In this document: one piece after another, positions 1-6,000 of the stretch
Position numbering within the stretch: the stretch's first letter is position 1
Layout: the number at the start of each line of letters is the position of its first letter
Source of the DNA: Acidobacteriaceae bacterium
GTDB lineage: Bacteria; Acidobacteriota; Terriglobia; Terriglobales; SbA1
Direction: 5' to 3'
Length of the DNA: 7,089 nt
Assembly (NCBI GenBank): GCA_003136335.1
Contig: PLEA01000455.1
Location: 1-7,089 of the forward strand
The notes under the pieces: generated by a model
What the model was told of the DNA's origin: nothing
Databases searched by the model: none
What the model saw: only the letters and a program-made list of their open reading frames with translations
Program-made: the position numbers and the translations under genes

Positions 1-1137
1 GTGCTCGCACTGCTGTTCGGCACGACTCATCTGCATTACACCCAGAACATGATGGAAAACTACTACATCATGCTTCTGACTCTGGCAGGATTTGCTTTTC
101 AGTACGAATGGCTGCGCACCGGGAGCCGCCGGGCATTGCTCATCGGCTCTGCCGCCCTTGGACTGAATTTACTTACGCGGTTGACTACCGGCCTGGATCT
201 GCTGGCCGCAGTCGCATTTGTCTTCCTGGCATTATGGTTTGAGCGAGCGCGTGGCCGCGTGTTGTGGGAGCGATTGCTCGCGTATACGAAGACTGCTCTA
301 CCCGTCTATGCTGTGTTTCTGCTCATTGATCGCATATACCAGTTCTACCGTTTCGGATCATTTTTCAACACTTACGTCCACTATTTCACCGTGGAGCATC
401 GGCTTCAGGATCCGTCGTTACCCGCGAGTTATCCATGGAGCACGCCATTTCACGAAGGCTTCCTGGGCGCGCTATTCAAGCCGGAGAAGTCGATCTTTCT
501 TTTCGATCCGCTGCTGGTGCTCGGGATTCTGCTGCTGGTGGTGCTGTGGAATCGACTTTCTGCCGAGGTCCGTGCGTATGGTGTGACTTCGCTTCTGCTG
601 CTGCTTGGCTCCATCAGCTTTTACGCAAGGTATACGTTCTGGGCGGGAGATTTTGCGTGGGGCGATCGTTACGTTTCAACGTCGGTGGAACTGGCGGCGT
701 TGCTTGCGGTGCCGCTGTTGCTGCGCTATCGCGGCAATGTTGGCACATGGATCTGGCGCGGCGGAGTGGTGCTCATCGCAGCGAGCCTCAGCATTCAGCT
801 TGCTTCGCTGGCCTTCTGGCTGCCGCTGGAGATTTACCAGATGGAGACGCTGGGCCATCCCACGTTCGTGATCGCGCTGCGCTACAAGAACATCGCGGCG
901 TTTGCGTTGGGCAAGATGCAGGCTTGGGGACTGAACAACGAATCCATGACACAGGATCCCTGGGATTACGTTCACATAACGACGTGGAATTTTCTGCCGT
1001 TCCTGCTGCGCCGCGTTGGAGCTGCGCCAGCGTGGGTCATGAAGGTGGTCTTCGCAATCTGGGGCGTCGCGCTCGCGGTACTGGCCGCAGTTTTGTGGCG
1101 GCTGAGAATGACGCTCCAGCGAGAGGTGCCGAGCTAA
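1..1137 (+). CDS. Multi-pass membrane protein, glycosyltransferase 39/PMT-like, C-terminal part
   Basis: The gene is open from the first base and ends at TAA 1135-1137, giving 378 visible residues. The GTG at base 1 is probably internal rather than the true start, because the protein opens in mid-membrane domain. Strongly hydrophobic segments lie near residues 21-38, 44-60, 65-80, 97-110, 164-183, 192-208, 226-242, 251-275 and 345-367. A loop around 159-170 (FKPEKSIFLFDP) and the stretch around 214-224 (WAGDFAWGDRY) resemble conserved regions, of the types 'PGKGLFLYSP' and 'WGPRYL', in bacterial membrane proteins annotated as phospholipid-carrier-dependent glycosyltransferases. Such enzymes move a sugar from a lipid-phosphate carrier on the outer face of the inner membrane. 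The N-terminal acidic catalytic motif expected for the family is outside the window, so donor and acceptor cannot be told. The gene converges on the PQQ dehydrogenase gene with a 39-bp gap. The membrane-protein call is firm; the enzyme assignment is moderate. Confidence 0.7.
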   Translation: MLALLFGTTHLHYTQNMMENYYIMLLTLAGFAFQYEWLRTGSRRALLIGSAALGLNLLTRLTTGLDLLAAVAFVFLALWFERARGRVLWERLLAYTKTALPVYAVFLLIDRIYQFYRFGSFFNTYVHYFTVEHRLQDPSLPASYPWSTPFHEGFLGALFKPEKSIFLFDPLLVLGILLLVVLWNRLSAEVRAYGVTSLLLLLGSISFYARYTFWAGDFAWGDRYVSTSVELAALLAVPLLLRYRGNVGTWIWRGGVVLIAASLSIQLASLAFWLPLEIYQMETLGHPTFVIALRYKNIAAFALGKMQAWGLNNESMTQDPWDYVHITTWNFLPFLLRRVGAAPAWVMKVVFAIWGVALAVLAAVLWRLRMTLQREVPS

Positions 1138-1176
1138 CTTTCCCCTCCGCTCGAAGAAGTTTATTGATTGTCTCAG
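1138..1176. other. Convergent intergenic gap, no terminator seen
   Basis: These 39 bp lie between the stops of the membrane glycosyltransferase-like gene (+) and the PQQ dehydrogenase gene (-). I see no hairpin followed by a T-run in either direction and no small gene. Termination here may depend on Rho or occur inside the opposing gene. Confidence 0.5.
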
Positions 1177-3126
1177 TCAGGGCAGAGTGAAGGCGACGAG
1201 CGCGTCACTTAGTGACTCTTCGGTGATCTTAGGATGACCGCCAGCGGCGATTACCACGTATTGTTTCCCGTTTGCGCTGCGGTAAGTCATTGGGGTGGCG
1301 TGTCCGCTAGCGGGTAGCTGGGCCTTCCACAGTTCCTTGCCGGTCTCAATATCAAAGGCGCGGAGGAAGGGATCAAAAGTGCCAGCGATAAAAACCAGTC
1401 CTCCCGCAGTAACAATCGGACCGCCCAGGTTGATTGACCCCGAAGGCAGCAGCGGTTGCTTGCCGCCGAAGTCCTGCATGGAACCCAGCGGAATTTGCCA
1501 GCGAATCTTGCCCTCGGTCATGTCCACCGCGGTCAGCAGACCCCAGGCCGGCGCGGTACACGGCAAGTCCGATGGCGATTGCAGGAATCGACGAAACAAA
1601 CCGTAAGGCGCTCCTGCCTGCGGCGCATACTCGCCCCCTTCGGCGCGGATCTCGTCGCGCCAGAAATCAGCGCTAGGAATGAGCTTTATTTTGGCGACCA
1701 GGTTGTTGCTGTTGACGACCAGCAGGCTGTGCTGCGGATCAAAAGCGTAGCCGCTCCACGTCATGCCGCCTAAATTTCCCGGGACGGCCAGAGTGCCTTG
1801 AAGACTTGGCGGAGTAAAAATTCCCTCGTTGCGAAGTTCGCGAATCCAGGTGCGGCAGGTCTCACGATCTTGGAGCGTCGGGCCCCAAGCGTCCTCCGCC
1901 GACATTTTTTGCGTAGCGACCGGTGGCGGAGCTATGGGGAAAGGTTGCGTGGGCGATGCGACTTCGCCGGCTATGTCGCTTTTTGGAACGGGGCGCTCCT
2001 CCACCGGAAACACCGGCTTGCCCGTGTCGCGATTGAGAACATAGAGAAATCCGGTCTTGTTGCCCTGTATGACGACGGGAAGGTCTTCCCCGTTGTGCCG
2101 CAAGGTTGTGAGCAGTGGTGGCGAGGCCGTATCGTAATCCCAGAGATCGTGATGTACGAGTTGAAATCCCCAGGCGATTTCCCCTGTTTTTGCATGCAAC
2201 GCCACGACAGAATTCGCCCACTTGTTGTCTCCGGGCCGAAGCCCGCCATAGTAATCCGGGCTGGCGCTTCCGGTGGGAACGAAGAGGAGATCGCGCTGCA
2301 GATCCACGGACATGATGGACCACGCGTTGGCGGCGCCGGTGCGCCGCTCGAGATCTTTACCCGGGGTCGCAGCCGCAGTGTTCGGAATGGGATCCCAGCT
2401 CCAGCGCAACGCGCCGCTGCGGGCATCAAAAGCGCGCACTACGCCGGCTGGCATAGCGGCACGCTGATTGTCATCGATCGCTGATCCTACGACGACAAGA
2501 TCGTCGATCACCGCGGGAGGCGACGTCATGTGGTACCACCCGGCGCGATAACCCGGCACCTCTCGCAGATTTACCTGACCGTAGTCGCCGAAGTCCAAAC
2601 ACGGTTTGCCTGTAGCGGCGTCGAGCGAAACCAGCCGGGCGTCCTGCGTCGCCTCGTAAATCCGGCGGCGGCAGGGCTGGCGCGAAGATCGAACTGGATC
2701 GAGCCATGTGGCCACGCCGCGATTCACCAATCCATCGCCGTAATCGAGTGTGAGATCAATTTTCGGATCGTAGGCCCACCGCGGTTTTCCTGTTTCCGGG
2801 TCGAGTGCGATCACTCGATTGAAGGGCGTGGTGAAATAGAGGGTCCCATCAACGAGAATCGGCGTGGCTTCGAATCCGCTTCGTTTCCTGTCGCGGCTAC
2901 CGTCCGAGACGTCCCCGGTATGAAATGTCCAGGCGATCTTCAGCTTCGATACATTCTCGCGGTCGATCTGAGAGAGCGGCGAGTAGCGCATTCCACCTGG
3001 ATCGTTCCCATAGTTGGGCCATTCGGTACCGCCGGACACTTGGCTGTGCGCGACCGCACTGGCAAATGCCACGCAGATAATGAGGAGCAATTGCAACATG
3101 TTTTGCGGAGCTCTGGCTTGGCCCAT
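1177..3126 (-). CDS. PQQ-dependent dehydrogenase, glucose dehydrogenase-like, exported
   Basis: A 649-residue quinoprotein likely to oxidise a sugar or alcohol in the periplasm and pass electrons to the respiratory chain. Residues 11-28 form a signal peptide with an Arg at 5, likely cut near AVAHS/Q. The body is a beta-propeller: seven D-x-x-x-G-x-x-x-W-like repeat motifs are visible near 105-120, 165-179, 230-245, 307-319, 361-375, 531-543 and 588-600. The GMRYSPL opening (45-51) and TSPP (201-204) are typical. Aligned by eye with E. coli membrane glucose dehydrogenase, D330 (in HHDLWDYD) matches catalytic Asp466, K357 (in GNKTG) matches Lys493 with identical 27-residue spacing, and H631 (in AAGGH) matches His775. 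The E. coli enzyme's N-terminal membrane anchor (about 150 residues) is absent, and no CxxCH haem site is seen. Start: ATG at 3126 gives a positively charged n-region; Met10 (3099) is an alternative; neither has a clear Shine-Dalgarno. No PQQ synthesis genes are in view. Family sure; substrate unknown. Confidence 0.93.
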   Translation of the reverse strand: MGQARAPQNMLQLLLIICVAFASAVAHSQVSGGTEWPNYGNDPGGMRYSPLSQIDRENVSKLKIAWTFHTGDVSDGSRDRKRSGFEATPILVDGTLYFTTPFNRVIALDPETGKPRWAYDPKIDLTLDYGDGLVNRGVATWLDPVRSSRQPCRRRIYEATQDARLVSLDAATGKPCLDFGDYGQVNLREVPGYRAGWYHMTSPPAVIDDLVVVGSAIDDNQRAAMPAGVVRAFDARSGALRWSWDPIPNTAAATPGKDLERRTGAANAWSIMSVDLQRDLLFVPTGSASPDYYGGLRPGDNKWANSVVALHAKTGEIAWGFQLVHHDLWDYDTASPPLLTTLRHNGEDLPVVIQGNKTGFLYVLNRDTGKPVFPVEERPVPKSDIAGEVASPTQPFPIAPPPVATQKMSAEDAWGPTLQDRETCRTWIRELRNEGIFTPPSLQGTLAVPGNLGGMTWSGYAFDPQHSLLVVNSNNLVAKIKLIPSADFWRDEIRAEGGEYAPQAGAPYGLFRRFLQSPSDLPCTAPAWGLLTAVDMTEGKIRWQIPLGSMQDFGGKQPLLPSGSINLGGPIVTAGGLVFIAGTFDPFLRAFDIETGKELWKAQLPASGHATPMTYRSANGKQYVVIAAGGHPKITEESLSDALVAFTLP

Positions 3127-3148
3127 AGGCAGATATGTTCAATGAATC

Positions 3149-3161
3149 GCTTTCCGAAAGC
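3149..3161. promoter_or_regulatory. 13-bp perfect palindrome, possible operator
   Basis: GCTTTC-C-GAAAGC is a perfect inverted repeat with 6-bp arms and a 1-bp centre. The centre is too short for a hairpin loop, so if functional it would more likely be a protein-binding dyad. It lies 23 bp upstream of the PQQ dehydrogenase ATG, where a bound repressor could block its promoter. No second copy was noticed in the gap. A palindrome of this size can occur by chance, so the role is inference. Confidence 0.3.
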
Positions 3162-3188
3162 AACTCGCGAACATACTTTCGCGCAGCA

Positions 3189-3218
3189 TTTACAAGCCGG
3201 CCAGGCTGCGTGTATTGT
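3189..3218 (+). promoter_or_regulatory. Candidate sigma-70-like promoter for the serine hydrolase gene
   Basis: TTTACA at 3189-3194 (5 of 6 match to TTGACA) is followed after 18 bp by TATTGT at 3213-3218 (4 of 6 match to TATAAT). Transcription would start near 3225 and leave a leader of about 37 nt before the ATG at 3262, which fits well. The -10 box is imperfect and the organism's consensus is unknown, so this is only a candidate. Confidence 0.35.
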
Positions 3219-3246
3219 TGGTCCCGCAAATCCCTCATCTTCTTAC

Positions 3247-3255
3247 AAGTGGGTG
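3247..3255 (+). promoter_or_regulatory. Ribosome binding site deciding the serine hydrolase start
   Basis: AAGTGGGTG matches the ideal AAGGAGGTG at 7 of 9 positions and ends 6 nt before the ATG at 3262. This favours 3262 over the in-frame GTG at 3253, which lies inside the site, and over the second ATG at 3268. Confidence 0.5.
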
Positions 3256-3261
3256 ACTCCC

Positions 3262-5277
3262 ATGTCCATGTACCGAGCGTCTCTTCGTCGAGCTGCTTTC
3301 TTAGTTTGTCTGGCGGTTGCCATCTGTGCTGCCTCCTGCCTCGCCGCGTCGCCGCAGGCGGCGGAAACAAAGCCAGCGATTGAGCGGGTAACGGCCGATA
3401 CGCCGCGGGTGACGTCAGCCGGAGCCAGTTTCAAAGTTCCTTCCGGTTGGTCCATCGAGACCAGGAAAGACCTGGTCATCCTGACGCCGCCCGAGACCGA
3501 TACCCACATCGCCATCATCGACTCGCAGGCGGCCGACGCCAAGGCCGCGGTCGCCGCTGCGTGGGCTGCCTATAATCCCGAATCCAAGCGGCCGGTCAAA
3601 CTCGTCACGCCTCGTCCGGCGCGCGAGGGATGGGATGAGCGCCAAGTGTTTGACTACGAGACTTCTCCCAACGAGCGTGCGGTCGTCCAGGTCCTCGCGC
3701 TTCGTGCCGGGAACCGCTGGAGCGTCGTCATTCTGGAAGGAACCGATCCCACGGTGGAGAAGCGCTCCGCCCCGATAGGCCTTGTCTTTGAAAGCTTGCG
3801 TCCCAAGGATTACAAGCGCGAGTCCTTCGCCGGACGTACGCCGCACCCCCTGGATGAGGCACACATCGCGCAACTCAAAGCGTTCGTGGAAACTTCCATG
3901 CAGCAACTCGGAATCCCCGGCGCGTCCATCGCGCTCATTGATCGCGGCAAGATCGTCTACGAGGGTGGTTTCGGCATACGCGAACTCGGCAAGCCGGAGC
4001 GCGTGGACGAAAACACAGTATTCATGGCGGCGTCCAACACGAAAGGAATGACAACGCTGCTGCTCGCCGAGTTGGTCGACGAGAAAAAGTTAAAGTGGGA
4101 TGAGCCGGTGATCGACGTCTACCCGGCTTTCAAACTGGGCGACGCCGACACCACGAAACAAGTTCTCGTCAAGAACCTGATCTGTGCCTGTACCGGAGTG
4201 CCGCGACAGGATATGGAATGGTTATTCGAGTTCAAGAATGCCACGCCGGAAACCGAGTTGGCCCTGCTCGGAACCATGCAGCCCACCAGCAAGTTCGGCG
4301 AAGTTTTTCAATACAGCAACCTGATGGCGGCTGCCGCCGGATACATCGGCGCACACCTCGTGTATCCCGACCTGGAACTCGGCGCCGCCTATGACAAAGC
4401 GATGCAGGAAAAGATTTTCGATCCGCTGGCGATGAAGTCGACGACCTTCGATTATGCGCGCGCCCTGGCAGGCAACCATGCTACTCCGCATAGCGACGAT
4501 ATCGATGGCAAACCCACTGTAGCCAGCATGGCGATTAATTACTCAATCGTGCCGGCCCGTCCGGCGGGCGCCGTGTGGACCTCGTCCGCTGATTTGATTC
4601 GCTACGTGCAGGATGAGCTCGCGCAGGGCAAGTTGCCCAATGGCAAGCAACTGGTTTCGGCGGAAAGCTTGCTGATGCGCCGCGCTCCGCAAATTTCCCT
4701 GGGCGAGGACGCGAGCTACGGCATGGGTTTGATTGTCGATCACACCTATGGCGTTCCGGTGGTGAGCCACGGCGGCAGCATGTCGGGCTTCAAGAGCAAC
4801 CTCTACTTCCTCCCGGATTCCGGCATCGGCGCGGTGGTGCTCACCAATTCGGACAACGGCGGCATGCTTCTCGGTCCGTTCGGGCGTCGCTTACTCGAGG
4901 TCGTCTTCGACGGCAAGCCGGAAGCCGCGGCTGAAGTTGCCTCCCGCGCCGCGTCCCATAAAGCAGCGCTCGCCAAAGACCGGGAACGCCTCGTAGTGCC
5001 GGCTACACCGGCGCTGGTTTCTGGCTTAGCCAAGCATTATTCCAGCAAGGAACTCGGCGACTTGGCCGTGCTAACCGACGGCGGAGTTACTACATTCGAT
5101 CTGGGCGAGTGGAAAAGCACCGTGGCTTCGCGAAAGAATGATGATGGCACCACTTCATTCATCACCATCGATCCCGGCACCGACGGATTCGAATTCGTAG
5201 TGGGCGATCGGGCAGGCAAGCGCATACTGATCATCCGCGATGGCCAGCATGAGTATGTTTTTTCGGAGGTGGCATGA
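3262..5277 (+). CDS. Exported serine hydrolase, beta-lactamase/class C esterase superfamily
   Basis: A 671-residue protein with all three active-site motifs of the serine beta-lactamase/DD-peptidase fold (Pfam Beta-lactamase type): S258-N-T-K261 (nucleophile and general base), Y351-S-N353 and H503-G-G505. The HGG third motif is common in class C-like esterases and peptidases. Residues 1-30 form a signal peptide (RASLRR, then a hydrophobic run). AASC at 23-26 is a poor lipobox, so a soluble periplasmic protein is likelier than a lipoprotein. Residues about 50-185 form an extra alpha/beta-looking domain I do not recognise; the hydrolase domain spans about 196-555; residues about 580-671 resemble the small beta-rich C-terminal domains often attached to such hydrolases. 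C308-A-C310 sits in the loop where relatives usually carry an HTSG-like motif. The frame stays open upstream to 2530, but that part is antisense to the dehydrogenase; the ATG at 3262 fits the signal peptide and ribosome site. The substrate (ester, peptide, D-amino acid or lactam) cannot be told. Confidence 0.88.
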   Translation: MSMYRASLRRAAFLVCLAVAICAASCLAASPQAAETKPAIERVTADTPRVTSAGASFKVPSGWSIETRKDLVILTPPETDTHIAIIDSQAADAKAAVAAAWAAYNPESKRPVKLVTPRPAREGWDERQVFDYETSPNERAVVQVLALRAGNRWSVVILEGTDPTVEKRSAPIGLVFESLRPKDYKRESFAGRTPHPLDEAHIAQLKAFVETSMQQLGIPGASIALIDRGKIVYEGGFGIRELGKPERVDENTVFMAASNTKGMTTLLLAELVDEKKLKWDEPVIDVYPAFKLGDADTTKQVLVKNLICACTGVPRQDMEWLFEFKNATPETELALLGTMQPTSKFGEVFQYSNLMAAAAGYIGAHLVYPDLELGAAYDKAMQEKIFDPLAMKSTTFDYARALAGNHATPHSDDIDGKPTVASMAINYSIVPARPAGAVWTSSADLIRYVQDELAQGKLPNGKQLVSAESLLMRRAPQISLGEDASYGMGLIVDHTYGVPVVSHGGSMSGFKSNLYFLPDSGIGAVVLTNSDNGGMLLGPFGRRLLEVVFDGKPEAAAEVASRAASHKAALAKDRERLVVPATPALVSGLAKHYSSKELGDLAVLTDGGVTTFDLGEWKSTVASRKNDDGTTSFITIDPGTDGFEFVVGDRAGKRILIIRDGQHEYVFSEVA

Positions 5278-5279
5278 CA

Positions 5280-5296
5280 GCGGCTCCGAGTGCCGC
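5280..5296. other. Short GC-rich inverted repeat between convergent genes
   Basis: GCGGC (5280-5284) and GCCGC (5292-5296) can pair around a 7-nt loop in the 34-bp gap between the convergent serine hydrolase and SDR genes. There is no T-run on either side, so it does not meet the usual picture of an intrinsic terminator, and a 5-bp GC-rich stem is easily a chance event. Confidence 0.2.
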
Positions 5297-5311
5297 GATG
5301 GCGACGGACCG

Positions 5312-5997
5312 TTAAGCCGCAGAGAGTGGTGGGCTCAGCAGGATCGCTCGAATATCTTTGCTTTCCAATGTTTTCTTCGGCGCCCCGTCTCGGGCGACCG
5401 CAAGCATGGCCTGGCCGATCTCCGCGGTAGTCAGGACGTAGTTGGGAAAGGTCCGCCGAACCACCGGCAGCAAGGGCTTGCTGATGGAATAGAAGAAACG
5501 GTACCAAGCCGTCTTGGACTTCGCTCCATACACCGGCTCAATCACACCGGGCCGAAACATGTACGTGGCCTTGAACGGCAGACCGATCAGTGCATTCTCA
5601 GTCTTGCCCTTGACCCGCGCCCACATCGTACGCCCGTGCTCCGAACTGTCGGTGCCAGCGCCCGATACATAAACAAAAGTCATCTTCGGATTGAGCCGCG
5701 CCAAAGTTTCGGCTGCCGCCAACGTGATGCCGTAGGTCACGCCCTCATACTCGGCCTCGTTCATCCCAGCCGCCGAAATACCCAGGCAAAAGAAACAGGC
5801 ATCGAAGCCCAAAAGCTCGCTCTCGATGGATGCGAAGTTCCACAAATCTGTATGTACGATTTCCGCAGTTTGGCATGCTCTGCGCCCCCAGGAGTTCGCC
5901 CCACCGTTTGCACCCGCTGCACCCCGGGATCGTGCAGACATTCGCGCACGACACCGTGCCCGACCATGCCCGTCGCTCCAAAGATGAGGACCTTCAT
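5312..5997 (-). pseudogene. Atypical SDR / NAD(P)-binding epimerase-like protein, frameshifted
   Basis: Two minus-strand frames together encode one Rossmann-fold protein. The first starts at ATG 5997 and shows the dinucleotide-binding motif G7-A-T-G10-M-V-G13 and VGR (32-34), through KLR ending at 5863. The second continues with EIVHTDLW and runs to TAA at 5312-5314. Inserting one G next to 5863-5864 joins them into about 228 residues, a normal length for this family. The C-terminal frame keeps FVYVSGAGTD (composite 108-117) and the MWARVKGKTENAL stretch (125-137), in which Trp stands where a classical SDR has the catalytic Tyr of YxxxK. Proteins like this are annotated as NAD-dependent epimerase/dehydratase or YbjT/HTATIP2-like; their substrates are mostly unknown. 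The start is 3 bp after the glmS stop, so the pair is probably co-transcribed. The sequence is otherwise well preserved, so either the mutation is recent or it is a sequencing error. If translated alone, the second frame could start at 5941 but would lack the cofactor site. Confidence 0.8.
5860..5866 (-). other. Frameshift point in the SDR gene
   Basis: On the minus strand CTGCGGAAATCG reads Leu-Arg-Lys-Ser in the upstream frame and (T)-Ala-Glu-Ile in the downstream frame. One extra G after CGG would give Leu-Arg-Glu-Ile-Val-His, which fits the expected run of the family between the beta-2 region and the next strand. The defect is a net loss of one base, or an equivalent change. Confidence 0.75.
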
Positions 5998-6000
5998 GAC

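Larger units (their letters stand above)
3127..3261. promoter_or_regulatory. Divergent intergenic control region
   Basis: This 135-bp gap separates the starts of two divergent genes, the PQQ dehydrogenase (-) and the serine hydrolase (+), so it must hold the promoters for both unless either is read from further away. It is more AT-rich than the flanking genes. It contains a candidate plus-strand promoter (3189-3218) and a 13-bp palindrome (3149-3161), listed separately. For the minus strand I see only weak hexamers, such as TTGCTT around 3158-3163 followed by poor -10 candidates, so I do not call a promoter there. Confidence 0.6.

Noticed and set aside
435..1190. Plus-strand 251-codon frame overlapping the membrane protein gene.
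   Set aside because: It lies in another frame of a clear multi-pass membrane protein, has no hydrophobic pattern or motif, and is rich in Arg, Gly and Ala as expected for a shadow in GC-rich DNA.
1798..2484. Plus-strand 228-codon frame inside the PQQ dehydrogenase gene.
   Set aside because: It is antisense to a gene whose repeats and active-site residues are fully preserved; no recognisable motif or ribosome site.
3195..3207. AGCC-ggcca-GGCT inverted repeat in the intergenic region.
   Set aside because: The arms are only 4 bp and GC-rich, and it overlaps the spacer of the candidate promoter; chance is the simpler explanation.
2530..3261. Open plus-strand frame of 244 codons continuous with the serine hydrolase frame.
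   Set aside because: Most of it is antisense to the start of the well-supported PQQ dehydrogenase gene, and it reads without domain-like character. The signal peptide and ribosome site put the real start at 3262.
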